The notes under the pieces are model-generated. The model searched no databases. It saw only the letters and a program-made list of their open reading frames with translations, and had not been told where the DNA came from. From Chitinophaga sp. 180180018-3 (GTDB taxonomy: Bacteria > Bacteroidota > Bacteroidia > Chitinophagales > Chitinophagaceae), in the NCBI RefSeq assembly GCF_037893185.1, contig NZ_CP140772.1, forward strand, positions 4,216,001-4,280,000: a stretch of DNA of 64,000 nt. Direction: 5' to 3'. How positions within the stretch are numbered: position 1 is the stretch's first letter; each line of letters begins with the position of its first letter. The position numbers were made by a program, and so were the translations under genes. Below, piece by piece: positions 9,047 to 18,346 of this stretch.

Positions 9047-10183
9047 ATGATGAGCATTATAATTCTGTCTTGTGTTAACGTCCAAACCTGTATTGCTATT
9101 TATTTGTTCAACATCCTGCGGCCCAGGGACAAATTCGGGAATACCCTGAATGCTTTTATGATCATTCTTGGTATTCACCTGACGATCAAGTTATCCCTGC
9201 TGCTGGTGTTGAAAAGTGATTTTCTGTATAACAACAACTCCACCGGATTTGGAGTGGCATACGGGCCATTGCTGTATATCATCACTCGCTTCCATCTTGG
9301 TAAGGAGGTACGTTTCCGTATGCTGTTACTTCATATGCTGCCGTTTGCGCTGTTTACCCTGGTATTTTTGGTGAACAGTGCCGGCTACCTGAGAGGTATT
9401 ATTGCACCGGGCTTTATCAATACCTGTTCTATTGTTTACCAATTGGTAGCCGCCGTGTCGCTGATCGTTTACCCGTTGGTGTCGCAACGTTTGCTAAACC
9501 GGCAGGCCGTTTCCAGCGATCCAACGGTATCGCACCAACGTAAACTGCTGATATCCATTATCCGTATTATGCTTACCGGTATGTTGCTGGGCATACTGGG
9601 TATTACAGCCTATTATGTCAAAACCGGCAGCTGGCAGCTTAATTTCTGGATACTGCCTTATGTCTGTTTCGGTATATTACTGCTTCAGATATTGCGGTAT
9701 AAAATTGAAACCGGTATAATAGAACAGGGGCTGCTGGAAGTACCCACCCTTGTTATTAATGAAAAGGCTACAGAGATGTTGCCAGGCAAACAATACCGGA
9801 AATCCGCGCTGGATGAAGAGATGATGGATACTTATGAAGACTGTCTCAAAAAATTTATGGAAAAAAGCAGGATCTGGCTGGAACCTGAATTATCACTGGA
9901 AGATCTTTCTGAGCGGGTAAAAATACCCAGGCATCATATTACGCAATTGTTAAATGAGCGGCTGAAGAAAAACTTCTATGTATTCATCAATGAATACCGG
10001 ATTGCAGCTGCTGTTACAAAATTGAAAGATCCATCGCTGGATATTAATATACTCTCGCTCGCCTATGATTGCGGGTTTAATTCGAAATCATCTTTCAATA
10101 ATTATTTTAAAAAAATAACAGGGCTTACACCATCTGAATACAAACGTACTGAACAGCACAACATTACCATAACAATTCCGTAA
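9047..10183 (+). CDS. Membrane-anchored AraC-type transcription regulator
   Basis: This 378-residue protein has about seven hydrophobic helices in residues ~1-225 and a C-terminal AraC/XylS DNA-binding domain at residues ~265-370. The domain contains both helix-turn-helix units (LSLEDLSERVKIPRHHITQLLNE; ILSLAYDCGFNSKSSFNNYFKKITGLTPSEYKR). Bacteroidota use this architecture for membrane-linked sensing. The SusC/SusD pair starts 180 bp downstream in the same direction, so it is a plausible local regulator of that uptake system. The assignment of the target is inference. Confidence 0.85.
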   Translation: MMSIIILSCVNVQTCIAIYLFNILRPRDKFGNTLNAFMIILGIHLTIKLSLLLVLKSDFLYNNNSTGFGVAYGPLLYIITRFHLGKEVRFRMLLLHMLPFALFTLVFLVNSAGYLRGIIAPGFINTCSIVYQLVAAVSLIVYPLVSQRLLNRQAVSSDPTVSHQRKLLISIIRIMLTGMLLGILGITAYYVKTGSWQLNFWILPYVCFGILLLQILRYKIETGIIEQGLLEVPTLVINEKATEMLPGKQYRKSALDEEMMDTYEDCLKKFMEKSRIWLEPELSLEDLSERVKIPRHHITQLLNERLKKNFYVFINEYRIAAAVTKLKDPSLDINILSLAYDCGFNSKSSFNNYFKKITGLTPSEYKRTEQHNITITIP

Positions 10184-10294
10184 GAATTAGGTAACATCCA
10201 ATTTTCCTGATAAATATTTGATAATCAATACCATGTAATTAGGAAGACGTATAAGCCATCGGGCTTGCACCTGATTTCGACCTTCCCATGTGGC

Positions 10295-10329
10295 TTTGTC
10301 GTAATAGTTCACCTGCCTGTTCATTTTTG
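10295..10329 (+). promoter_or_regulatory. Possible susC promoter
   Basis: TTTG at 10295-10298, a 23-base spacer and CATTTTTG at 10322-10329 resemble the Bacteroidota promoter with one mismatch in the -7 box and slightly long spacing. The susC ATG is 35 bases downstream. Confidence 0.35.
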
Positions 10330-10364
10330 TGGACGGTACCTATTTCAACTATTACTCAAACCAA

Positions 10365-13300
10365 ATGAAAATGAGATTATCAACTTTACGCAGTGTATTT
10401 CTCTTTTTATGGCTGGCCTTTGTGTTTATCGCAGGCGATGCCATTGCGCAGGAAAGAATAATCAAAGGCAAAGTATCAGCGGCCGACGGAGGTCCTGTGC
10501 CCGGCGCCAGCATCCGCGAAAAAGGCAGGAATGGCGGTGCTTTTACAGATGCCAACGGCGAATTTACCATTAAAGCCAGTAGTCCTGCTGCCATACTGGT
10601 GATAACCTATGTAGGTTATGTACCCCAGGAAATCAGTGCCGGATCAGCATCCGGTTTTAATATTGTGTTACAGGAAGATAACAAACGCCTGGACGAAGTA
10701 GTAGTAACGGCCATGGGTATACGGAAAGAGGTAAAAAGACTGGGCTACTCTGTACAGGAAGTTAAAGGATCGGATGTAACGAAAGCGCGCGATGCCAACC
10801 CTATCAACGCATTGAGCGGAAAGGTGGCTGGTCTTACGGTAGGCGCCAACCCGGAAATGCTGGGACGTCCGGAGATCGTGCTTCGCGGCAGTAAAGACCT
10901 GCTCTTTGTAGTAGACGGTGTACCTATCAACTCCGATACCTGGAACCTTAATCCTGATGATATCGAATCCTATTCTGTACTGAAAGGCGCTAATGCCGCA
11001 GCGTTGTATGGTTTCAGGGGTATCAACGGCGCTATTGTGATCACTACCAAGAAAGGCAGTAAGAACCAGAAAGGCTGGCAGGTGGATGTTAACAGCAGCA
11101 CCATGCTGGAAAAAGGTTTCCTGGCGCTGCCTAAGATCCAGGAAGAATATGGCCGCGGTACTACGTTCAAATACAGCTACGGCGATCGTTTGTACGACAA
11201 CAGCCAGCGTTTGCCGGAATGGGGCCCGCACTTTGAAGGACAGTCCGTGAAGCAATACGACAGTCCGTATGACCCGACCACCGGCATCAGAACGGCCACT
11301 CCTTGGCTGGCCCGCGGGAAAGATAATTTCAAGCGTTTCATGGAAACAGGCGTACTCAATACGAATAATATATCGCTGTCTTCTTCCAACGACCGTTCTG
11401 ATATCAGGATCTCACTGTCGAACATGAATCAGAAAGGCATGAACCCCAACACCAAGCTGCATAGCTATTCCCTGGCCATCAATGCCGGTTATAAGCTGAC
11501 AGAAAAACTGAGAGTGGAAGCAAGCGCCAATATCAACAAACAATATTCGCCCAATATCCCGGATGTAAACTATGGTCCTAACTCTTACATCTACATGTTC
11601 CAGGTGTATGGCTCTGCAGATTACAACATCGACGATCTGAAAGATATCTACAAAGGCCCTATGGGCGTGCAGGATCTGATGCCTTACGCACAGGAATATG
11701 GCCGTGAGAACAGTGCCTGGTTTATTGCAAAGAAATGGTTACGTGGTCATGATAAAACTGACATCAACGGTTATGTGAAAGCCAGTTATAAGATCAGCGA
11801 CGCCTTTGATCTGAGCCTCCGTACGCAGGTTACCACCTGGAATCAGCTGAGAACAGAGCAGGTACCTTCCGGAACTAACCTGAACACCTACACGCCATGG
11901 TACTATTTCGGCTGGTATGGTGACTACAGAGAAGACAAAAGGAATCTATTTGAGAACAACACCGATCTGATCCTGAACTTCGACAAGAAAATGGGCCGGT
12001 TCAATGTAACAGCCCTGGCAGGTACCAGTATGCGGTCGTTCAATTATAACTCCTCCTGGGCTACCACCAAAGCCCTGGCTGTTCCGAATGTATATGTGCT
12101 GACCAATTCAAAAGAGCAGTACTCTCCTTACACCTGGAACTCCAAAATGCAGGTGTACAGCGGCTTCTATTCGTTTGATGTGTCTTATGACCACTATCTG
12201 ACCTTATCGCATACCGGCAGGGTGGATCGTATATCCACACTGGCAGATGGATACAACACCTTCTACTATCCATCTGTATCACTTAGTTCTGTTATCAGCG
12301 ACTATACCAGTTTGCCGGCATTCATCTCTTTGCTGAAAGTACGCGGGTCATACGCAAACGTAAAAGGAGCCCTCACCTCTCCTACTATCCCTTCCGCCTA
12401 TACGCAGATCACCGGCAAGAGCACCAACTCCCTGCTGGGATATGGCACAGACTTGTATACCGCTTACGATGGCCCCACTTATGCCAACCAGATGGCATAC
12501 AGCCTGGCCAACTATTATAACAACCAGCCTTCAGTAGATTTCTCCGGTACCATCAGCAATGCCACCCTGAAGCCATTCTCTGTTTCCTCTTATGAGGCGG
12601 GCGTAGACCTGCGGTTATTCGGCAACAGACTGGGCGCTGATTTCACATACTTCACCAGTCTGAACGGGCCACAAATATTTCCATTAGCCTTACCATCATC
12701 CACCAGCTATAGTGCGCATAACGTAAATGCGATCACCACACGGAAACGCGGCTTTGAGGTATCACTGAATGCAACGCCGCTGAAAAGCGCTAAAGGACTG
12801 AACTGGGATCTGTCGATGAACTACGCTACCTATAAAGAAACACTCAATGAAATAGGCGCCGGTGAAGATGTAGTTAACCTGAACAACCACAACTACAAGA
12901 AAGGAGAAAGACTGGATGCTATTTACGGGCCTGGCTTCGTACGGGATGGCAACGGCAATATCATCTATAGCGGCGGGTTACCCCTGCGTGCACCATCCGA
13001 TATCAGCAACAACACCTTCCTCGGATACGCCAACCCTGATTTTACTTTCGGCTTCAGCAACCGGTTTTCCTACCGCAATTTTTCGCTGAGCTTTCAGATC
13101 GATGGCCGTATTGGTGGTAAGATCTACGACGAAGTATACAAAGACGGGATGAATGGCGGTACCGCATGGGAAAGTGCACACGGTGCATTTGGAGATTCAC
13201 GCCTCGTTGAATGGCAATCTACTAAAAATGGTACCGTAGCGCCAACAGGCAACTATGTAGCTCCTGGTGTAAAGATCAAGTCGGGTACGCCGCAATACGA

Positions 13301-13676
13301 AGGTGGTAAGATCACCAATATGAAAGATCTGCAGTTCGAAGCAAACGATGTGGCTACTACTGTACAAACCTTCATTTCCTCCGGCATAGGTAACGTGAAC
13401 GAATACTGGATGACCGACCGTTCTTTCGCCAAACTGCGGGAAGTTAGTCTTGGTTACACCCTTCCGGCAAAGCTGCTGGCCAATCAGAAGCTCATTAAGG
13501 CAGCTACCTTCTCCTTAGTAGGCAGGAACCTTTTATACTGGGCTAAGCGCAAGGATATTGACCTCGACCAGTTTGCTTCCGGCTACAATGATACTGACCG
13601 CTCACTCGGCAACGGGGGTATTCTGCAGAGCATGACAGCCAGAAGATTCGGCTTTAACATCAATCTTAGTTTCTAA
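10365..13676 (+). CDS. SusC/RagA-family TonB-linked outer membrane receptor
   Basis: This 1103-residue protein, counted from the ATG at 10365, has a signal peptide (MKMRLSTLRSVFLFLWLAFVF...AQ). A carboxypeptidase-regulatory-like domain follows at ~28-110 (IIKGKVSAADGGPVPGASI), then the SusC signature and TonB-box region LDEVVVTAMGIRKEVKRLG, a plug domain (KDLLFVVDGVPI; GANAAALYGFRGINGAIVITTKKG) and a long beta-barrel. It imports oligosaccharides or other nutrients with the SusD-like lipoprotein encoded 18 bp downstream. No anti-sigma-responsive N-terminal STN domain is seen. No glycoside hydrolase is adjacent, so the ligand cannot be predicted. Confidence 0.95.
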   Translation: MKMRLSTLRSVFLFLWLAFVFIAGDAIAQERIIKGKVSAADGGPVPGASIREKGRNGGAFTDANGEFTIKASSPAAILVITYVGYVPQEISAGSASGFNIVLQEDNKRLDEVVVTAMGIRKEVKRLGYSVQEVKGSDVTKARDANPINALSGKVAGLTVGANPEMLGRPEIVLRGSKDLLFVVDGVPINSDTWNLNPDDIESYSVLKGANAAALYGFRGINGAIVITTKKGSKNQKGWQVDVNSSTMLEKGFLALPKIQEEYGRGTTFKYSYGDRLYDNSQRLPEWGPHFEGQSVKQYDSPYDPTTGIRTATPWLARGKDNFKRFMETGVLNTNNISLSSSNDRSDIRISLSNMNQKGMNPNTKLHSYSLAINAGYKLTEKLRVEASANINKQYSPNIPDVNYGPNSYIYMFQVYGSADYNIDDLKDIYKGPMGVQDLMPYAQEYGRENSAWFIAKKWLRGHDKTDINGYVKASYKISDAFDLSLRTQVTTWNQLRTEQVPSGTNLNTYTPWYYFGWYGDYREDKRNLFENNTDLILNFDKKMGRFNVTALAGTSMRSFNYNSSWATTKALAVPNVYVLTNSKEQYSPYTWNSKMQVYSGFYSFDVSYDHYLTLSHTGRVDRISTLADGYNTFYYPSVSLSSVISDYTSLPAFISLLKVRGSYANVKGALTSPTIPSAYTQITGKSTNSLLGYGTDLYTAYDGPTYANQMAYSLANYYNNQPSVDFSGTISNATLKPFSVSSYEAGVDLRLFGNRLGADFTYFTSLNGPQIFPLALPSSTSYSAHNVNAITTRKRGFEVSLNATPLKSAKGLNWDLSMNYATYKETLNEIGAGEDVVNLNNHNYKKGERLDAIYGPGFVRDGNGNIIYSGGLPLRAPSDISNNTFLGYANPDFTFGFSNRFSYRNFSLSFQIDGRIGGKIYDEVYKDGMNGGTAWESAHGAFGDSRLVEWQSTKNGTVAPTGNYVAPGVKIKSGTPQYEGGKITNMKDLQFEANDVATTVQTFISSGIGNVNEYWMTDRSFAKLREVSLGYTLPAKLLANQKLIKAATFSLVGRNLLYWAKRKDIDLDQFASGYNDTDRSLGNGGILQSMTARRFGFNINLSF

Positions 13677-13694
13677 TCATTCAAGTCATTTATT

Positions 13695-15284
13695 ATGAAG
13701 TTATCATTCAAATATATGGCAGTGTCGCTGCTGATAAGCTTATCCGTCATCACCGGCTGCCAGAAGGGCGATCTGCTCTCCAATCCCAATGTGACACCGG
13801 CTAATTCTATTGTAGCGGTTTCATTGCTGCTCAACCATGTCACTGCCAACCTGATGAGAGAGGAAGAACCGGTTATCTCCACCGTTTACCGGTATAATCA
13901 GAATATCGTTTCCAACTACTCTTATTATTTCGGCAGTAATTCCTACAACTGGTCTAATACCAATCATACCTACGATATGATACGCTATTGCAACCAGATG
14001 GAAATACAGGCTGCCAGGCAGTATAACAATACCACGAACGTATACTTTGCGTTGAGTAAGTTCTTTAAGGCATATGCCTACATCTGGCTGACACAGCGTG
14101 TTGGTGATATTCCCATGTCGCAGGCAGGCGATGTCAACAACCTGACACCGGTATATGACAAGCAGCACGATGTTTATAAGAACTGTCTTGCCCTGCTGGA
14201 CACTGCCAACACGATGTTCGGTAATCTGACCACCGCCAACAACATTTCTTCCAAAGTAGATGCCAACGGAGATATCTTCGGATTAACTTACCTGCAATGG
14301 CGTAAAGTGATCAATACTTACCGGTTGAGAATATTGATCAGCCTGAGCAAGAGAGCAGACGACAATGCTGATCTGAATATCAAAACACAGTTTGCAGCTA
14401 TTATCAATGATCCGGTGAAATACCCGGTGATGGCTTCTACCGACGATAACATGATATACCGTTATACCAGTATCACGCTGTATCCGCCTAACCGCTCCGG
14501 GAATGCACCGTATAATAACTGCGCCAATATCAGCAAAACATTCTTCAGCGTTACCGCTGCGTATAAGGATCCCCGTACTTTTGTGCTGACTATACCGGCT
14601 CCGGTCCAGCTGGCAGCAGGAAAACAGGCAGGCGATTTCTCTGCTTATGTTGGAGAAGACAATGCCAGGTCGCAGGGGTTAATGTCGAACTTTTCCGCAG
14701 ATGGGAAGTATTCATCGCTCAGCTTTAACAGGTATATGTCATCGTCTACCGGCACCAATGCAGAGCCATATGTATTGCTTGGTTATCCGGAGTTGTGTTT
14801 CAATATTGCGGAAGCAGCGTATCGTGGCTGGATCAGCGGTGTGAATGCGGGCGACTGGTACCTTAAAGGTATCAACGCTTCGCTGAACTGGTACGGGCTG
14901 AAACAGGGACAAACAGTCACCATCGGCAACGTAGACGGGTCTAAACCGAACATTGGTACTGCTACCATCGATATCAATACTTTCCTCGCAGATCCCAACG
15001 TAGCCTATGATCCGACTAAAGGTCTTACTCAGATACTGACGCAAAAGTATGTGGCCTTTTTCATGAACTCAGGCTTCGAAGCTTACTACAACTGGCGCAG
15101 GACCGGCGTGCCGACGCTAAGTCAGGGTGGCGTGGGAATAGGCACCGCCAACAATATGATCCCGCTGCGCTGGGAATATCCCCAGGACGAGATCAACTAT
15201 AACAAGAGCAACTACAATGATGCTATCACCAGTCAATTTGGTGGAACGGACGATGTTAATGGAAAAATGTGGCTTATAAAATAG
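13695..15284 (+). CDS. SusD/RagB-family nutrient-binding lipoprotein
   Basis: This 529-residue lipoprotein has a signal peptide ending in the lipobox SVITGC, so the mature N-terminal Cys is residue 22. The helical TPR-like body is typical of SusD, and the length and C-terminal pattern (FEAYYNWRRTGVPTL; IPLRWEYPQDEINYNKSNYN) match the SusD-like branch that accompanies this SusC type. It caps the SusC barrel at the outer membrane and captures the ligand. It is the last gene of the pair and is followed by a long hairpin at 15301-15370. Confidence 0.93.
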   Translation: MKLSFKYMAVSLLISLSVITGCQKGDLLSNPNVTPANSIVAVSLLLNHVTANLMREEEPVISTVYRYNQNIVSNYSYYFGSNSYNWSNTNHTYDMIRYCNQMEIQAARQYNNTTNVYFALSKFFKAYAYIWLTQRVGDIPMSQAGDVNNLTPVYDKQHDVYKNCLALLDTANTMFGNLTTANNISSKVDANGDIFGLTYLQWRKVINTYRLRILISLSKRADDNADLNIKTQFAAIINDPVKYPVMASTDDNMIYRYTSITLYPPNRSGNAPYNNCANISKTFFSVTAAYKDPRTFVLTIPAPVQLAAGKQAGDFSAYVGEDNARSQGLMSNFSADGKYSSLSFNRYMSSSTGTNAEPYVLLGYPELCFNIAEAAYRGWISGVNAGDWYLKGINASLNWYGLKQGQTVTIGNVDGSKPNIGTATIDINTFLADPNVAYDPTKGLTQILTQKYVAFFMNSGFEAYYNWRRTGVPTLSQGGVGIGTANNMIPLRWEYPQDEINYNKSNYNDAITSQFGGTDDVNGKMWLIK

Positions 15285-15300
15285 TCTTTAGCTTTTAGAC

Positions 15301-15370
15301 TTTAGCCTTTAGTTAAATGCAGCGAAGATGATGTTATATTAATCTTCGCTGCATTTAACTAAAGGCTAAA
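15301..15370. terminator. Very long hairpin after susD
   Basis: Two 29-base arms (15301-15329 and 15342-15370) are perfectly complementary with a 12-base loop. The pairing resumes outward after a 7-base bulge (about 15285-15297 with 15365-15377) because both flanks are built from TTTAGC/TTTTAG units. It can end susCD transcription and protect against antisense read-through. It is much longer than a usual terminator and shares its sequence vocabulary with the palindrome at 16450-16477. Confidence 0.7.
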
Positions 15371-15400
15371 AGCTAAAGGTTAAATACGCTACTACTATAA

Positions 15401-15919
15401 ATGGAACGACTTTTTCATATTAGTACCGATCCGAAAATAGCGGTTTTCGAGCCGCGGCCTGCCTCTTTTTATCCGGAGCATGTATTGCGGCGTGCGGTAT
15501 TTGCAATCTCTGATAGTTTGTTGCATAACTATCTGTTGCCGAGGAATTGTCCGAGAGTAGCTTTTTATGCAGGCCCGGAAACGTCAGAAAAAGACAGTGC
15601 ACAATTTCTGGGGGCTGGCACAGCCACGCATGTAGTGGCGGTGGAATCGGCCTGGCTAAAGCAGATACAGCAGGCGATCATCTATTGTTATGAATTTCCG
15701 GTAGAATCATTTTATTTATTTGATCACGTTGCGGGATACTATGTATCACAGCTGCCGGTGACGCCGATTTCCGTCAGGCCTGTTTATAATGTGATGGAAG
15801 AAATGCTGAAACGGAATGTGGAATTGAGGTTTATGCCTTCCCTTACCAGGCTGGCAGATGCAGTAAGATCGTCGACCCTGCATTTTTCACTGATCAGGAT
15901 GCAATATGCGAAACCTTGA
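15401..15919 (+). CDS. DUF6886-like protein
   Basis: This 172-residue soluble protein without signal peptide begins MERLFHISTDPKIAVFEPR. It contains LLHNYLLPRNCPRVAFYAG, VVAVESAWLKQIQQ, YCYEFP and a conserved tail ELRFMPSLTRLADAVRSSTLHFSLIRM. These features recall the DUF6886 family as I remember it, whose function is unknown. It stands alone between the susCD hairpin and a convergent acetyltransferase gene. The name is by recollection of family pattern, not a search. Confidence 0.65.
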   Translation: MERLFHISTDPKIAVFEPRPASFYPEHVLRRAVFAISDSLLHNYLLPRNCPRVAFYAGPETSEKDSAQFLGAGTATHVVAVESAWLKQIQQAIIYCYEFPVESFYLFDHVAGYYVSQLPVTPISVRPVYNVMEEMLKRNVELRFMPSLTRLADAVRSSTLHFSLIRMQYAKP

Positions 15920-15970
15920 GATTGCCGGCTAACGGTAACCCATCTACGTAAGGATACGCAATACCTACTA

Positions 15971-16423
15971 CTAATCGAGGAACAATTTCATGCCTTCATG
16001 TGTTGAGTGAAATCCGAGATTCTCATAAAACCGGATCGCATCATGACGGCTCTTATGAGTAGTCAGCTGAACGATGTGAGCACCTTTTTCCCTGGCGCGT
16101 TCCATTACATAGGCGAACATTTGCTTACCGATTCCCTGGCCACGATATGCTGAATGGGTTCTTACAGCTTCCACCTGCGCGCGGATACCGCCTTCGTAAG
16201 ACAGGCCCTGTATAAAAGTGAGCTGAAATGTACCTACCACCTCCCCGTTCAATACGGCTACTGTCAGCTCCTGGTTGGAATCATTACTGATCCTGTCGAA
16301 TGCGGGCAGATATTTATCCAGGGTATTGCTTTCCCTGGCGGTACCTAGTTTATCGTCTTTCAGCATATCGATAATATCTTTCAGATCTTCTTTTGTGGCA
16401 AGCCGGAATTTCAGTGCTGTCAT
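15971..16423 (-). CDS. GNAT-family N-acetyltransferase
   Basis: This 150-residue protein has the GNAT acetyl-CoA loop in YRGQGIGKQMFAYVMERA (residues ~94-111) preceded by the beta-strand QVEAVRTHSA. The C-terminal motif is RHDAIRFYENLGF. It transfers an acetyl group from acetyl-CoA to an amine; the acceptor cannot be told. The gene is monocistronic and its upstream region holds a 28-bp palindrome. Confidence 0.85.
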   Translation of the reverse strand: MTALKFRLATKEDLKDIIDMLKDDKLGTARESNTLDKYLPAFDRISNDSNQELTVAVLNGEVVGTFQLTFIQGLSYEGGIRAQVEAVRTHSAYRGQGIGKQMFAYVMERAREKGAHIVQLTTHKSRHDAIRFYENLGFHSTHEGMKLFLD

Positions 16424-16449
16424 GGTTTCGTTATTATATGCGAATGTAA

Positions 16450-16477
16450 GAAATAGCTTTTAGCTAAAAGCTATTTC
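16450..16477. repeat. 28-bp perfect palindrome
   Basis: The 28 bases are identical to their reverse complement, with half-site GAAATAGCTTTTAG. It lies between a minus-strand GNAT gene (start 16423) and the promoter of the plus-strand gene at 16554. It could be an operator, a cruciform or a small REP-like element. Its TTTTAGCTAAAAG core recurs in the arms of the hairpin at 15285-15377. Confidence 0.75.
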
Positions 16478-16489
16478 CAATTTTTCCCT

Positions 16490-16497
16490 TAATTTTG
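16490..16497 (+). promoter_or_regulatory. -7 element of the gene at 16554
   Basis: TAATTTTG matches TAnnTTTG exactly. No convincing -33 element is seen in front, where the 28-bp palindrome ends. It would leave a ~55-base leader. Confidence 0.35.
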
Positions 16498-16553
16498 CCA
16501 AAATCTTACGGGGGCCATAGCCATTCGTACTAACCCAACGGTATAATAAACAT

Positions 16554-17387
16554 ATGACACGTTCTTTTGTATGCAGATCTTTTGTCGCATCACTGGGGTT
16601 GATGCTGGTATTTCAGTACAGCCATGCCCAGTTTGGTGGTATTCTTAAAAAAGCGCAGGATAAACTGGAGCAGAAGGCTAATGACGCCATCGATAAAACC
16701 GTTTCCGGCAAGGACAAAAACGTTACTACCACTGCTGATGCCGGAGCTGGTGCCAACACAGGTAAAAAGCGCATCTCGATGGGTGCCGGTTTCGATTTTA
16801 AAGCCGGAGACTCTGTGATGTATGCCAGTAACTTTGAGAAGTTCAGCACGGGCGCTATGCCTAATACCTGGAAAACCAATGGTAGCGGGCAACTCGTAAA
16901 GTCAGGAGAAGTAGCCGGCACCTGGCTGGAATTGCAGCCCAGCGCTACGTACAAACTGGCGCAAAACTACAAACTGCCCCAGAACTTTACAGTGGAGTTT
17001 GACCTGCTGACCAGCTGCGAAAAAATCACTGATATCAGCCCTGTACGTTTCGGCTTTGCAGAAACCAACAGTGTTGGTAACTTCAATGACGGCGATATTG
17101 CGCATACGGAGCTGGAGTTCTACAATGCCAACAAAATCACCAGCTTTGCCGGCCCGGCGGATAAGTATATCAGTACAGAGTATGACCTTACCCGTTATGC
17201 CAATGATAAACTGCATGTATCCATTGCAGTAAATGGCGATCAGATGAAAGTATATCTCGATAAAACCAAAGTACTCGATACAAAGATGTTCAAACAGGAT
17301 GTGCGTAAATACTTTTTCATCAGTGCTCCGATAGACACCAAGAACGATGCGAAAGTGTATGTTACCAATGTTGTGATAGCAAAATAA
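16554..17387 (+). CDS. Secreted LamG/concanavalin-like domain protein
   Basis: This 277-residue protein has a signal peptide ending in SHAQ, a short helical linker (GGILKKAQDKLEQKANDAID) and a ~180-residue beta-rich domain. In that domain the pattern NFTVEFDLLTSCE...FGFAE...LHVSIAVNGDQMKVYLDKTKVLD is typical of laminin-G/concanavalin-like jelly-roll folds. In Bacteroidota such domains are often fused to OmpA; here the protein stops after the jelly roll. The ligand is unknown. A clear terminator follows at 17407. Confidence 0.65.
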   Translation: MTRSFVCRSFVASLGLMLVFQYSHAQFGGILKKAQDKLEQKANDAIDKTVSGKDKNVTTTADAGAGANTGKKRISMGAGFDFKAGDSVMYASNFEKFSTGAMPNTWKTNGSGQLVKSGEVAGTWLELQPSATYKLAQNYKLPQNFTVEFDLLTSCEKITDISPVRFGFAETNSVGNFNDGDIAHTELEFYNANKITSFAGPADKYISTEYDLTRYANDKLHVSIAVNGDQMKVYLDKTKVLDTKMFKQDVRKYFFISAPIDTKNDAKVYVTNVVIAK

Positions 17388-17406
17388 GCGCGGGCATTAA
17401 GTTATA

Positions 17407-17445
17407 AAACAGACAGGCTGCTTCTCTGAAGCGGCCTGTTTGTTT
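17407..17445 (+). terminator. Rho-independent terminator
   Basis: Two 18-base arms pair across a 3-base loop with only two G-T wobbles, followed by a short T-rich stretch. It closes the gene ending at 17387. Confidence 0.8.
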
Positions 17446-17564
17446 TATGGCAGTAAGCTCCCATTCCTCTGCCGGTATATTGAAACAGATATGTGTATCG
17501 TTACTGCCAACGCTGCCGGCACTCCAGGCGTGATTGACAGTGTGATAGTTACGCGCTGTTGCTT

Positions 17565-18332
17565 TCAGAAGGTAATAGTTAATCCCCCGTCTACTGTTAT
17601 AACAGATCCTGTAATATAGCTTGCATCAGCGCCAGCGAGGAAATAAGCCACCCCGGCTATTTCTCCTGGTTCACCGGATCTTTTTAGTGGTAAATGACCG
17701 TATTTGATATAATTATCTCTGAACCAGTCCGTATCCAGTTCATTTCTGCCATCTGCTTTTACCGACATAGGGGTATTGACAAATCCGGGTGCAATGGCAT
17801 TTGCCAGAATATTTCTCGGCGCCAGTTCTACTGCCAGTGACCTGGTGAACTGCGTAATGGCAGCTTTCGCCATGCCGTAAGCGGAACTGCCTTCCGCTAC
17901 CCGCTCATAATGAATAGAAGTAATATGCACGATCCGGCCACCGTTTACTATCAGCGGCGCGAGTTCCCTGCAACTCCTGACCGTGCCGTATAACATGACT
18001 TCCAGGGAATTATTCCATTGTTTAAAATCGCTTTCCAGGACCGGGGTTCCTTCCGAAATACCAACACTGTTTACCAGTGTATGAATACTTCCGTATTGAT
18101 TTTTCACAGCATTGCAGAACTCCCGGATATTATCTTCATATCTTACATCCACATGATAACCTGCATGTCCACTGCCTTCCAATTGTTGTAGTACTTCCTG
18201 CACCCCGTATTCGTCTGGTGCGCCTATAATTACCTGCCATCCTTCTTTTGCAAACCGAAGTGCAGTAGCCCTGCCTATACCGGATGATCCTCCTAAAATA
18301 ACTACATTCTTATCTGCTGTTGCTTTCGTCAT
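17565..18332 (-). CDS. Short-chain dehydrogenase/reductase (SDR) 1
   Basis: This 255-residue classical SDR has the NAD(P) glycine motif GGSSGIGRA at ~14-22, NSVG in place of the usual NNAG, and the catalytic Ser and YxxxK in TSIHYERVAEGSSAYGMAKAA. The C-terminal GSVITVDGGLTITF is typical of the family. It is the second gene of a two-SDR operon (the first starts at 19102, with a 14-bp gap). The operon is divergent from an AraC regulator and lies in a regulon with an IlvD/Edd dehydratase and a sodium symporter, so a sugar or sugar-acid dehydrogenase is likely. The exact substrate is not determinable from the sequence. Confidence 0.88.
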   Translation of the reverse strand: MTKATADKNVVILGGSSGIGRATALRFAKEGWQVIIGAPDEYGVQEVLQQLEGSGHAGYHVDVRYEDNIREFCNAVKNQYGSIHTLVNSVGISEGTPVLESDFKQWNNSLEVMLYGTVRSCRELAPLIVNGGRIVHITSIHYERVAEGSSAYGMAKAAITQFTRSLAVELAPRNILANAIAPGFVNTPMSVKADGRNELDTDWFRDNYIKYGHLPLKRSGEPGEIAGVAYFLAGADASYITGSVITVDGGLTITF

Positions 18333-18346
18333 TTTGTTGTATTTGC

